Source: Oligoflexus tunisiensis | Lineage (GTDB): Bacteria > Bdellovibrionota_B > Oligoflexia > Oligoflexales > Oligoflexaceae | Assembly (NCBI RefSeq): GCF_001748245.1 | Contig: NZ_BDFO01000001.1 | Coordinates: forward strand, 3,342,509 to 3,406,508 | Reading direction: 5' to 3' | DNA length: 64,000 nt | Shown: positions 9,726 through 18,224 of the stretch, one piece after another | Position numbering within the stretch: the first letter of the stretch is position 1 | How the letters are laid out: every line of letters starts with the position of its first letter | Made by a program: the position numbers and the translations under genes | The notes under the pieces: model-generated | The model's database searches: none | What the model was told of the DNA's origin: nothing | The model's input: the letters and a program-made list of their open reading frames with translations, nothing else

Positions 9726-10472
9726 TTAGTCGGCCCACAGTGATATATTCCACCAATTAATGGTCAGTTTTTCTGCTGGCAAAACTCTTGCTGATATAAA
9801 GAGAGGGCCGTCACATTTAGAGATATCAATATTAATGTAGGAGGTCTGTTCAATTGGAAGATTTTCTACGACTGGGAAATTGATATTGGACGGCTCACGC
9901 CAGATATGTTGAGTATGTACCCAAGACCCAGTATCATTGCTGCTGCAGGTAAGCCGATACTGTATGTAGAGGCTAACTGTTCTTTGTGGTGTAATAGATG
10001 GTCCTGCAGGGTTTTCGCATCTATCAGTTGTGCCACGAACATGAATTTGTACGGTGCCTGTTTTATTTGGGAAGTAACCTTGAAGTTCAGTCAGCGTTTG
10101 AAATGCATTTGAAAAATCCAGAGTATCCCTTTTTTGACCAGCTCCAGGTCTGGTGGGATATTTTACAGCCGTTGTTCCAACTTCTCTGTTACCCAGCTCA
10201 ACTACGGAGTAGCTCATGAAGTTGTTGCCCATTTCATAGGGAGGATTGCGCGGTGAATCCCAATGACACTGAGAACGCCACTCAACAAATTCATTTGTCG
10301 ACTGGAAAGTCGTAGTGTATTCGTTCCACCAACCTCGACCGATCTCGTGGATAGCGCCATCGGCGACCACATTCTGATACCAGACCAATTGTTGATCTTC
10401 CGCCTTCAGAGGAGTACACATCAGCCAAGCAATCAACGGTAGACTTGTCATCACAATTTTATTTCTCAGCAT
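9726..10472 (-). CDS. exported beta-rich protein, first gene of toxin block
   Basis: Secreted protein of 248 residues with a signal peptide (PLIAWLMCTPLKA). The mature part is rich in Trp, Tyr, Thr and Asn with alternating strands, suggesting an all-beta carbohydrate- or surface-binding fold; four mature Cys could form two disulfides. No family recognised. AGGAAAG precedes the ATG. It is the first gene of the minus-strand block, and the 530-base gap upstream should hold the promoter. Function unknown; a role as surface or adhesion component of the cassette is speculation. Confidence 0.65.
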   Translation of the reverse strand: MLRNKIVMTSLPLIAWLMCTPLKAEDQQLVWYQNVVADGAIHEIGRGWWNEYTTTFQSTNEFVEWRSQCHWDSPRNPPYEMGNNFMSYSVVELGNREVGTTAVKYPTRPGAGQKRDTLDFSNAFQTLTELQGYFPNKTGTVQIHVRGTTDRCENPAGPSITPQRTVSLYIQYRLTCSSNDTGSWVHTQHIWREPSNINFPVVENLPIEQTSYINIDISKCDGPLFISARVLPAEKLTINWWNISLWAD

Positions 10473-11006
10473 TTTCTTTCCTATCTTACGTCAGTTATAC
10501 CAGTATGTTATCTATAACCTGGTGCGCCGGGCGAGATTCACTTGGTAAGGGACACATAGCAGGGAGTTTTATTGCAGCATCCATAATGTCCTGTGATGAT
10601 TGGTTGGCACTTGGGGTGGTACAACCTCTACACGATATAGTTTTCGAGGAGTCGCAACGGCCGTTAGCACAAGTGATCCTGAAAGTGAAAATGAGGGTAA
10701 CGATTTCAAGAATTTGAGTATGGAAATCCCTCTAGTAAGCTTTTCAGAGGCTTGATGTTTAGAGGGTTGGCTCGAAAATCTTATTCAGCGAAAAAAGTCG
10801 GCTGAGCGAATTTGGCTCTAAATATGTATGTCCAATGCAATTTCACTTAAGAAAACGTGAGGTTGCGGACAATGTGGAGCATGATGGGAACCGCGTTCGG
10901 ATCTATTGGACTTATGTAACAAACCCAGCTGCTTAATCAGCGAGCATTTTGCGAATTTTTATCGCAGTATGTGCATGCCGCCTAGTGGTTTTTGGCAGGC
11001 ATCAGG
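10473..11006. other. AT-rich intergenic region at the edge of the toxin block
   Basis: This 534-base stretch has no convincing gene. It should contain the promoter of the minus-strand block; TATA-containing sequences occur at 10495-10515 but I see no convincing -35 partner. On the plus strand, 10763-10936 is an open frame of 57 codons without a plausible start that ends near the gene-like peptide RVRIYWTYVTNPAA. It may be the tail of a decayed gene, possibly left from insertion of the low-GC block. Nothing else is recognisable. Confidence 0.4.
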
Positions 11007-12185
11007 TCAACCGCGGAGCCCAGCAAACTGCGCATCCCAGGCCTCCTGATGACTCACCTCGATCGTCTCCAGACCCGCATCTTCAATCGTTTCCAGCAGC
11101 AGCTCAAAAAAATCCGGCGCCTGGCGGCAGCGCATGAGCCCCGGGGCGGCCAGAGGTTCCGGCAGGCTGGAACGCAGATAACTCCAAAGAAATCGCAGCC
11201 GACTGAAGGCTACCGGTGACAGCGTCCGCGGTTTCAAACTGTCCTTTTGAAGCAAAAGAAAGGGAACCCCGAACACCAGATTGGTGAGTTCCACCGTGGC
11301 CTTCTCCCAGGCTCCGAAATCCACGCCACAGATCGAGCCCAGGCGCCCTCGGACGACCCTTTGAAAAAGCTTTCCGGCATCGCGCAGAAAAATTTCCTGC
11401 AGCAGGGCATAACAAAATAAAGCATTCACAAAGACCAAGGCTGGCATTCGGGTCTTCGTTCCGCTTTGCAGTTCACAGAAAATCCAGGGATTCCGCAACA
11501 GCCCGCGACCGATCATCGCACCGCGAATATCCGGTGCGGTGGACTGCAGCCTTTGCCAGCTCGTCCAGCCCCAGACATCACCCGACGCGAAAACAGGAAG
11601 CCGGGTGCCCGAAGCCGCGCGCTGCACCTCGGTCCAGCGGGCCTGACCTCGATAGCCATCGGCTCGGGTGCGGGCATGCACAGTCAGTCGGGCCAGAGGC
11701 AGGGCCGTGAGCGCGGCGAGGAGGGCCGGAAATTCCGCATCGCTTTGCACGCCGAGACGCATTTTTACCGCCAGGCGTCCGGGCCCCAATTCCTGGGATA
11801 AAGTTTCGATGGAACGCGCAAAAAATTCCGGATCACTCAGCATGCCGCTCCCCGCATAACGTCCCATGGAATTCGGGGAAGGGCAGCCGCAGTTGATTTC
11901 AATCACCGGCGCCAGCGTGGGAGGAATAAAGGCCGCGGCTCGCAGAAACTGCTCGGGTTCCCCGGTAATAAATTGTGGCACGAGTTCATAAGGCAGAGCC
12001 TCACGCAGCTGCATCAGTTCAGGGATGAAAGTGTCCGGCAGCGCCGACTCGGGAAAGGCACGCGTGACCTTTAAAAAAGGGCTGGTCATCGCCGGCGGCT
12101 GCGAGGTCATCGTCAGCCAGAGGCGCATCGGAAAGGTGGTCACGCCCTCCATGGGGGCCACACTGAGTTCGGGAAGGCGGACCAT
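11007..12185 (-). CDS. dus: tRNA-dihydrouridine synthase family protein
   Basis: FMN-dependent enzyme that reduces uridines in the tRNA D-loop, cytoplasmic. Recognised by the start strand APMEGVT, the motif EINCGCPSP with catalytic Cys near residue 101, VKMRLG, TVHARTR, ASGDVWG for phosphate binding and GAMIGRGLLRNPW. Length is 392 residues against about 315-330 for typical Dus; the C-terminal 100 residues form an extended helical tail, as in DusC-type members. It lies 4 bases after the TIGR02147 gene on the same strand, so the two probably share a transcript. Which uridine is modified is not clear. Confidence 0.9.
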   Translation of the reverse strand: MVRLPELSVAPMEGVTTFPMRLWLTMTSQPPAMTSPFLKVTRAFPESALPDTFIPELMQLREALPYELVPQFITGEPEQFLRAAAFIPPTLAPVIEINCGCPSPNSMGRYAGSGMLSDPEFFARSIETLSQELGPGRLAVKMRLGVQSDAEFPALLAALTALPLARLTVHARTRADGYRGQARWTEVQRAASGTRLPVFASGDVWGWTSWQRLQSTAPDIRGAMIGRGLLRNPWIFCELQSGTKTRMPALVFVNALFCYALLQEIFLRDAGKLFQRVVRGRLGSICGVDFGAWEKATVELTNLVFGVPFLLLQKDSLKPRTLSPVAFSRLRFLWSYLRSSLPEPLAAPGLMRCRQAPDFFELLLETIEDAGLETIEVSHQEAWDAQFAGLRG

Positions 12186-12189
12186 CGAC

Positions 12190-13029
12190 TTATCCTGGTG
12201 GTTGCAAAGGAAAGATCTGCATATTGAAACGAATCAGGGTATCACCCTCTTCCGTTTCCAGTTCAGAAAAATAACGAAAGACATCCTTCTTGAGGCGTTT
12301 GATCACTTCCACATAGGTCTGCCGCCGCACACTCATGGTGGTCGATCCAAAGCAGGACATCGTGGTATCGCCCTGCCATTTGCCAACATTCTGATAGGCG
12401 TCATGAATGGATTCCTTCAAGTAGGTGAGCATGGAATCCTGTTCGCTCCCCTGGATCGTCAGAAAACGCTGGGTGCGCTCGGTGCGTTGCAACACTCCAT
12501 CCCGGCGTTTGATCAGACCATTCAGAAGGAGTGTGCCGATGGCCGTCTGGACTTCGCGAAAGCGGGCCTTGCCGAAAAAATCGATCAGTTGCCGCTCGGT
12601 CGGGCAGCCGGCGAAAAGATCGAAGGCACAAAGGATATCGGAAGCCAAAAGATTCATCCCATGTTGCAGCTGAATGCTGGTGAAGCGATCCCTGAGATAA
12701 TAATGCAGTGCCTTCAACTTCCCTTCCACCTCCTGCCGGGCACTGGCCGACGTGGCTTCCTCCAACGTCAAGAGGAGTTCGAGGTAATCAGTCAAAGGGT
12801 CATCCTGCGTGAGCAGCTGCAGCAGGGACCGGCGCATCCGGGCGGGTATGGCCCGCTCGCCGCGCAGCATCAAGGACAGCGTGCCGCGCGATTTCAAACC
12901 GAGCCGCCGGGCGATATAGGCCAGAGAGAACTTGGAATCCAAAGCCTTGCGAAAGGCAAAAACCTGCTGCAGTGCCTCCTTGCTGGAAGCCGCGCGCAGG
13001 ACGATGAGTGTCAGATTTTCGGTGTTCAT
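12190..13029 (-). CDS. TIGR02147-family HTH protein
   Basis: 279 residues. The N-terminal 70 hold a lambda-repressor-like helix-turn-helix (FSLAYIARRLGLKSRGTLSLML), followed by an all-helical body and a C-terminal ligand-binding-like part, the architecture of TIGR02147/DUF4423 proteins. Such proteins are abundant in Bdellovibrio-like bacteria and are assumed to be transcription factors, without defined targets. A perfect 11-base palindrome GGTAAATTACC at 13103-13113 upstream could be an autoregulatory site (speculative). It is the likely first gene of a two-gene unit with the tRNA modification gene. Confidence 0.82.
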   Translation of the reverse strand: MNTENLTLIVLRAASSKEALQQVFAFRKALDSKFSLAYIARRLGLKSRGTLSLMLRGERAIPARMRRSLLQLLTQDDPLTDYLELLLTLEEATSASARQEVEGKLKALHYYLRDRFTSIQLQHGMNLLASDILCAFDLFAGCPTERQLIDFFGKARFREVQTAIGTLLLNGLIKRRDGVLQRTERTQRFLTIQGSEQDSMLTYLKESIHDAYQNVGKWQGDTTMSCFGSTTMSVRRQTYVEVIKRLKKDVFRYFSELETEEGDTLIRFNMQIFPLQPPG

Positions 13030-13231
13030 GCTGATTTGACTAACTCCGCGTACATGCGAAACATCCGGCTGTTCCCTGGTTCGGGACCATCTTCACCCCT
13101 CATGGGTAAATTACCGTATGTTTGCAGATTGAAAACATTTTCATCCATCCTGGACTCAGGCACCTTTACGGACAAGCCCTGGCTCCGGTATCCAAAGGAC
13201 AGTTGATACCATGGAGCGCGAGGATTTGCTT

Positions 13232-13743
13232 ATGAAACGGTTGCCATTGCTCTTCAGTCTGCTCGGACCCTGGACCCTGACCTCTGGGCCGGTCCTGGCC
13301 AGCCAGCCACCCACCCCATCTGGTCGTGGGACTCTTTGGTCCGCTTGCTCAAAAAATTTACTCCTGCCATGCACCTCATCAGAAAGTTGATTTATCGTAT
13401 CCCTACGCTCCGCTCTGCCGCATTCTCGTCACGCATGCGGAAGGACTTTCCTGCTACCGGCGGTGAGCTGCGTTACGTGCCCCCTTATACATACGGTTTC
13501 GTCCCCCACTTTGCCGATGAAAAACTTGCGAGCCTGAGTCTGACGTTGAAGGGCGACAGCGAAGAGCGTCTGCGTTTTCTGCTTAAGGAGGCAGCATGCC
13601 CCCGATTGAACGCCTGGGAATTTGCCGGCAGCAATTTACCCTGCGCATATCAGGTGGAACACGATCGCGTGCAGGATGTTTACTTTCCCGATGATATTTT
13701 TCCCCAGGGGGTCGCTGTGGGCTGGGGCGTGGTTCCCGAGTAG
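13232..13743 (+). pseudogene. possible frameshifted small exported protein
   Basis: An ATG at 13232 begins a convincing signal peptide (KRLPLLFSLLGPWTLTSGPVLA) but the frame stops at about 13390. The two other frames look protein-like in succession: one around 13320-13440 (GLFGPLAQKIYSCHAPHQK) and one from about 13440 to 13743 (NLPCAYQVEHDRVQDVY, ending GWGVVPE). The simplest reading is one gene for a short exported protein disrupted by one or more frameshifts, or sequence errors. Alternatively only the last frame is expressed, from a TTG at 13336. No family recognised. Confidence 0.35.
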
Positions 13744-13799
13744 CAGTGGTCTGCTTGTTGCAAGTTGCTCCTTGATTCTCTGCGACAAGGAGCAGAACC

Positions 13800-14819
13800 A
13801 TGCACAAGCATCAGTTAAAAGGCGCCACGGTCGTTGTCACAGGAGCGTCGAGCGGCATCGGCAAGGCCACGGCCCTGGCTTTTGCGGCGGAAGGAGCCTT
13901 CGTTGTCGTCGCGGCCCGGCGCGCGCGTGCGCTGAACAACGTGGTCCACGAAATTGAAAGAAAGGGTGGCCATGCGCTGGCGGTGCCGACGGATGTCACC
14001 GATCCGGCGGCGGTGGAACAGCTGGCTCAGATCGCAGCGAATCATTTCAACGGCCGCATCGATGTCTGGTTTAATAATGCCGGCGCGGGTGCGATGGGCG
14101 CCTTCGATGAAGTGCCCCTCGCCATCCATGAGCAGGTGGTGCGTCTCAATTTGCTCGGCTGCATTCATGGTGCGTATGCGGCGCTGCCTTTTTTCAAAAG
14201 ACAGGGCTCGGGAGTGCTCATCAATATGAATTCCGCCGGAGCCTGGCTGCCCACGGCGTATGCGGCTGCCTATAGCGCCAGCAAATTTGGACTGCGCGGC
14301 TTCTCGGAAGCGCTGCGTGCCGAGCTGAGGGAACAGCCGGACATTCACGTCTGTGATGTCTTTGCCAGCTTTGTCAACACACCTGGTTTCGAGCACGCCG
14401 CTAACTATACCGGTCATATTTTAAAACCGGCTCCTCCCGTTTACAGTCCATGGAAAGTCGCACGCACCGTGGTAAAGCTGGCCCAGAACCCAAAAGCCCG
14501 ACGCATCGTCGGCTGGCCGGTGAACCTGGCTCGACTGGGTTACGTGCTGGCACCGGCCTTTAGTACCTACCTTATGAAGTGGAACCTCGATCATTACTTC
14601 AAAAAAGCGCAGCCTATGCCATTGACCGAAGGCCATATTCTTAGTACCACACCTCAGGGCCAGGGTGTGTTTGGCAAAACGCGCCGGTCGGGGGCCGGTG
14701 CTGCGTTGCTCGCTGCAGCAGCTCTGATCGGTCTGAGTACAGCGCTTCATAGGCTGCAACGCTCGGCGCGGCTCAAAGTTTCCGGGGACACCATGCGACT
14801 GGGAACTTCGTTTTCTTAA
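13800..14819 (+). CDS. SDR-family oxidoreductase
   Basis: Classical short-chain dehydrogenase/reductase of 339 residues: NAD(P)-binding TGASSGIG (14-21), NNAG (92-95) and catalytic S145, Y158, K162. AARRARA after the second strand suggests NADPH preference. After the usual 250-residue SDR core there is an extra tail with a hydrophobic segment near 305-325 (GAALLAAAALIGLSTAL), suggesting membrane attachment; such members are often annotated as acting on lipids or steroids, but the substrate is unknown. AAGGAG lies 7 bases before the ATG. It appears monocistronic, with a hairpin just after the stop. Confidence 0.88.
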   Translation: MHKHQLKGATVVVTGASSGIGKATALAFAAEGAFVVVAARRARALNNVVHEIERKGGHALAVPTDVTDPAAVEQLAQIAANHFNGRIDVWFNNAGAGAMGAFDEVPLAIHEQVVRLNLLGCIHGAYAALPFFKRQGSGVLINMNSAGAWLPTAYAAAYSASKFGLRGFSEALRAELREQPDIHVCDVFASFVNTPGFEHAANYTGHILKPAPPVYSPWKVARTVVKLAQNPKARRIVGWPVNLARLGYVLAPAFSTYLMKWNLDHYFKKAQPMPLTEGHILSTTPQGQGVFGKTRRSGAGAALLAAAALIGLSTALHRLQRSARLKVSGDTMRLGTSFS

Positions 14820-14835
14820 ACGGATCCTGTGAATC

Positions 14836-14873
14836 GGTGAGTGAGATCGGCCATATTAACTAACTCATTCACC
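14836..14873 (+). terminator. hairpin after SDR gene
   Basis: Inverted repeat GGTGAGTGAG (14836-14845) and CTCATTCACC (14864-14873), a ten-pair stem with one G-U, starting 17 bases after the SDR stop. There is no T-run behind it, so it may be an mRNA-stabilising or Rho-assisted end rather than a classical intrinsic terminator. Confidence 0.35.
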
Positions 14874-15012
14874 AGGAATTGTGCGGTGCGATCCTTGCAT
14901 TTCGTTGTCTCGTGGTCTGCTGGTTCCAGCGGTCTGGCGTTGTCCGTGAAGGACGCGAAGTTCAGGCTTGTGGGTGATCAGCAGTAATATAAAAGTAGGC
15001 TGGAGGATTTGT

Positions 15013-15894
15013 ATGAACATGAAGTTGGTCAACAGTTTGGTCTTGGGTATTCTGACGGTGGAGGGAATTGCATACAGTCAGGATCAGATGCGCGAGTGCC
15101 GCGTGCCCTTTCAATGGGACAGCGCCGAAGTCCCGTCTCAGGCTGTGGAAGACTGTGTGAGCACGCTCCGCCTGCAGGCTGCGACACAGGAACCGCTGCA
15201 GATCGTCGGTTCGGCGACACCGGAAGGAACGACGGAATACAATCAGCGTCTGTCCGAACGCCGCGCGGAAAATCTGAAGACAGCTCTGCTTCAGCGCGTG
15301 CCGGAACTGCAGGTGGAAGCCCGGGGCATCGGTGAAATTCCTCAAAATGGTCTGGTCGCACGCATCGTGGTGGAAGAGCCCACTCCGGAATCGCAAGCCG
15401 TGGCTGAAGAAACCATCGAGCGTGAAGAGCTGACCGCTGCTGTTGGAACCAGCGACGTGACCGCCACCGCCACTCCAGCTATCGGTGGCAACTGGCGCGT
15501 TGGTCCACGCCTGGGTATGGACCACAGCCGTGTGGAAGAGAAGGATGACTACTTCGCTCCAGGTCTTGATGTCGCCTACGTTCCCCAAACCGGCATTCAA
15601 AACCTGCGCGTGGAAGTCGGCGCCATCGGTAACGTTTACCTGAAGGGTGATGATCAGGAAATGACTTCGCTCCACTTCGCACCCATGGTGGGCTATCAAA
15701 GCGCTGGCGGTCTGATCGCCGGTGTTCGTGGTCTGGTTGGTGCGGTGCAGAGCGATATTTCCGATGACACTCTCGATGACGCGGGTGCTGAACTGCGTCT
15801 GGGCCGTGAGACACGGACCTGGTCGGCGTTCCTGGGTGCCGGTCAAACCGAGAACATCGATCGCATCGGTCTCGATATCGGCTGGAGATTCTAA
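15013..15894 (+). CDS. OmpA-domain plus outer-membrane barrel protein
   Basis: 293 residues with a signal peptide (start at ATG 15013, GGAGG six bases upstream). Residues 30-120 resemble an OmpA-like peptidoglycan-binding domain (IVGSATPEGTTEYNQRLSERR). After an acidic Ala/Thr/Val linker comes a series of amphipathic strands ending in GWRF, the terminal Phe typical of outer-membrane barrels. The order, peptidoglycan-binding domain before barrel, is the reverse of OmpA itself. Probable role: outer-membrane porin-like or structural protein tethered to the wall. Appears monocistronic. Confidence 0.75.
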   Translation: MNMKLVNSLVLGILTVEGIAYSQDQMRECRVPFQWDSAEVPSQAVEDCVSTLRLQAATQEPLQIVGSATPEGTTEYNQRLSERRAENLKTALLQRVPELQVEARGIGEIPQNGLVARIVVEEPTPESQAVAEETIEREELTAAVGTSDVTATATPAIGGNWRVGPRLGMDHSRVEEKDDYFAPGLDVAYVPQTGIQNLRVEVGAIGNVYLKGDDQEMTSLHFAPMVGYQSAGGLIAGVRGLVGAVQSDISDDTLDDAGAELRLGRETRTWSAFLGAGQTENIDRIGLDIGWRF

Positions 15895-15904
15895 AACGTG
15901 CCAG

Positions 15905-15936
15905 CGAGGTGCAGCTCCTGCGAGCTGTTCACCTCG
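15905..15936. terminator. hairpin between convergent genes
   Basis: Stem CGAGGTG/CACCTCG (15905-15911 and 15930-15936) with an inner AGCTC/GAGCT stem, between the convergent ends of the OmpA-like gene and the hemerythrin gene. No T-run on either strand; it may serve both genes. Confidence 0.4.
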
Positions 15937-15947
15937 GGGCTTGAGGG

Positions 15948-16439
15948 TTAAACAACAACCCGCAGACGTTTCGTGCGGCTGGCAAACTCATCATGGATCT
16001 CGATCCCGATATCGGCGAGACGTCGCCGGTTGAGTTTGTTTTGCAGCTCCACGAAATACTCCGCCTCTTCCTCTGCCACATGATGCGCAACGATCTCCTT
16101 GAGAACCTTCACGCGAGGCAGGAAAGCCGCATCATCCGCTTCGGTCTCCACGATCTTGTGCAACATGTGTTGAATGAGACTATGCTCCTCAACCGCTGCA
16201 CGGGTCAGCACGGGGTCCACCTCCAGACCGGCAGGATAGAGAATTTTTTCCTCGATCCAGGTGTGAGCCTCCAGGGCGATCACCAGTTGCCGAACGAGGT
16301 CCTGACGTTTCTCCAGATTCAACGCAGAGGTGGATTCGAGTTCCGCGAAAATCTCTTCCACTTCCCGATGCTGCTGCTGCAAGAGCTGGATGGCATCGAT
16401 AGCGGGCTCCATCTTCAATCGTTTCTGAGAGTGCGGCAT
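15948..16439 (-). CDS. hemerythrin HHE-domain protein
   Basis: 163-residue cytoplasmic four-helix protein of the hemerythrin-like HHE family. Metal-ligand His/Glu motifs occur in order: QQHREVEEIF, LEAHTWIEEKILYP, EEHSLIQHML and AHHVAEEEAEYF. These bind a non-haem di-iron centre and act in oxygen/NO sensing or iron storage and repair. AAGGAGG precedes the ATG. It is divergent from the YpfJ-like gene and convergent with the OmpA-like gene. No partner domain is fused, so oxygen or redox sensing cannot be assigned further. Confidence 0.88.
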   Translation of the reverse strand: MPHSQKRLKMEPAIDAIQLLQQQHREVEEIFAELESTSALNLEKRQDLVRQLVIALEAHTWIEEKILYPAGLEVDPVLTRAAVEEHSLIQHMLHKIVETEADDAAFLPRVKVLKEIVAHHVAEEEAEYFVELQNKLNRRRLADIGIEIHDEFASRTKRLRVVV

Positions 16440-16555
16440 GCTTCCTCCTTGGTGCCCAGTTTTTCCAAAAAAACGGTCAGCAAGCCCTGTGCCATGCCAT
16501 GGTCTGAAACTTGCTTAATTCGAAGCAGTTCCCCCGTTTATGGAGGTATTTCCAA

Positions 16556-17323
16556 ATGCAATGGCGAGGCAGACGAGAAAGCGGCAATGTGGTGGACCGT
16601 CGTGGAATGAAGACCATGGGGACGCTGGGCGGAGGCGGCATTATTCTGGCCATCCTCTATGCGCTCCTCGGTGGTGATCCCAGCGCCATCGTGGATTCAG
16701 GTCGGGAAACCACACCGGTGAACACCAACGATGACCAGACACGCTTTCTACGCGTAGTCCTGGCCGACACCGAGGATGTCTGGAATCGAGCCTTCCAGGC
16801 TGTCGGCCGCACCTATCAGGAGCCGAAGCTGGTGCTGTTCAGTGGTCGTGTGCAGTCAGCCTGCGGCATGGCCAGCAGCGCGGTAGGACCCTTCTACTGT
16901 CCAGGTGATCAGCGGCTTTATTTGGATACTGATTTTTTTCAGCAGCTCGCCGGGAAACTCGGAGCGCAGGGCGACTTTGCCCAGGCCTACGTGATCGCGC
17001 ATGAAGTGGGCCATCACGTGCAGCAGCAACTGGGACTCCTGCGCCAGGGTTCGAGTGTGGCGACTGAGCTGCAGGCAGACTGCCTGGCCGGTTACTGGGC
17101 GCGGTCCACGCAAAGCATGAATCAATCGCTGGAACCGGGTGATGTGGAGGAAGCCATGAATGCCGCGTCCTCGGTCGGTGATGATGCGCTGCAGCAGGCC
17201 AGCCAGGGTTATGTCGTACCGGATTCCTTCACGCATGGTTCCTCGAAGCAACGCATGGCAGCCTTCCGACAGGGATTTGAGGCGGAGGACTTTCGCAATT
17301 GCGATACGAATCCTGCCGGTTAA
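16556..17323 (+). CDS. ypfJ: YpfJ-type neutral zinc metallopeptidase
   Basis: COG2321 family, 255 residues. The start at 16556 (GGAGG 9 bases upstream) gives the characteristic N-terminus MQWRGRRES followed by a Gly-rich run and one membrane segment (about 22-42), leaving the catalytic part outside the cytoplasm. The zinc motif is HEVGHH near residue 149; ELQADCLAGYWA downstream supplies the third ligand as in this family. Four Cys may form disulfides. Physiological substrate unknown. It precedes surE by 123 bases on the same strand. Confidence 0.88.
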   Translation: MQWRGRRESGNVVDRRGMKTMGTLGGGGIILAILYALLGGDPSAIVDSGRETTPVNTNDDQTRFLRVVLADTEDVWNRAFQAVGRTYQEPKLVLFSGRVQSACGMASSAVGPFYCPGDQRLYLDTDFFQQLAGKLGAQGDFAQAYVIAHEVGHHVQQQLGLLRQGSSVATELQADCLAGYWARSTQSMNQSLEPGDVEEAMNAASSVGDDALQQASQGYVVPDSFTHGSSKQRMAAFRQGFEAEDFRNCDTNPAG

Positions 17324-17446
17324 CCGAACCATCGTGTTGCCGCATGGTACGGAAGTCTGAAGCCGATTTTCCGTCGTGCCTGCGCCGTCTCTTTGTTAGG
17401 ATAGTGGCAAGGTGCGTTTCTGCGCCCAAGGTTTGAGGGATGACGC

Positions 17447-18220
17447 ATGCGAATTCTGCTCTGCAATGATGATGGTTATGAAGCTCTTGGCATTCTCACA
17501 CTCGCCCGGCATTTGCGGGCGCTGCAGCATGAAGTTTATGTGGTGGCACCCAGCGCCGAGCGCAGTGGACAGTCCCATGCCATGACTTTCTTTCGGCCGA
17601 TTTCCACCTCGCGCATCGATGCCCATACATGGGCCGTGCAGGGAACACCGGCGGATTGTGCGGCGCTGGCCCTGCATCATTTTTTGAAGGCGACGCCTCC
17701 GGAGCTGGTGATCAGCGGTATCAATCACGGTTTGAATGTAGGCTGGGACGTCAACTACAGTGGAACCGTTGGGGCGGCCACGGAAGCCGGCCTGCTCGGT
17801 TACAAGGCGATCGCCGTCAGCGTGGATCTGCAGCGTGGAACGCCTTTGGCTTTGCAGCAGGATGCCTTTGATCGCGCCGCGCAGCTCACCTGTCGCATCG
17901 CGGCCTCCCTCGATCATTTGGATTGGCCGACCGGAGAAATCCTGAACATCAATCACCCCGGTGTGGAAGTGCGGGGCGTGGTGCAGGCGGCTTGTGCCGG
18001 TTACAACATGCACGTGCCGCAGATTATCAACGTTGAACCCGATGTGTATATGATGGGTGGCAGCGAGCGGGTGAATCGCGGAGATCCTTCGCAGGACGTG
18101 ACCGCCGTGCTGGAAGGTTATGCCGCTGTTTCATTTCTGAGAGCCCGGCAGAGCAGTCCCTCCCTCAGCCCATCCCTGGATGCCCTGCTGGAGGGTTTGC
18201 GCATGGACGCGACGCCCTGA
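17447..18220 (+). CDS. surE: 5'/3'-nucleotidase SurE
   Basis: 257 residues. Metal-dependent survival-protein phosphatase that dephosphorylates nucleoside monophosphates. Motifs: N-terminal NDDG (D8, D9 metal ligands), APSAERSGQSH with the conserved Ser, and the signature SGINHGLNVGWDVNYSGTVGAA. GAGGG lies 7 bases before the ATG. The gene ends 4 bases before the convergent end of the biosynthetic operon. Length is as expected for the family. Confidence 0.95.
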   Translation: MRILLCNDDGYEALGILTLARHLRALQHEVYVVAPSAERSGQSHAMTFFRPISTSRIDAHTWAVQGTPADCAALALHHFLKATPPELVISGINHGLNVGWDVNYSGTVGAATEAGLLGYKAIAVSVDLQRGTPLALQQDAFDRAAQLTCRIAASLDHLDWPTGEILNINHPGVEVRGVVQAACAGYNMHVPQIINVEPDVYMMGGSERVNRGDPSQDVTAVLEGYAAVSFLRARQSSPSLSPSLDALLEGLRMDATP

Positions 18221-18224
18221 TATT

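Noticed and set aside
10763..10936. Possible tail of a decayed plus-strand gene beside the toxin block
   Set aside because: Gene-like codon pattern but no start and no recognisable family; too short to call a transposase remnant.
13103..13113. GGTAAATTACC palindrome as a defined operator
   Set aside because: A single 11-base palindrome with no second copy is too little evidence; mentioned only as a possibility at the TIGR02147 gene.
12025..13206. Long plus-strand open frame opposite the tRNA-Dus/TIGR02147 pair
   Set aside because: No recognisable domain or signal peptide, and it runs antisense across two clearly assigned genes; a high-GC shadow.
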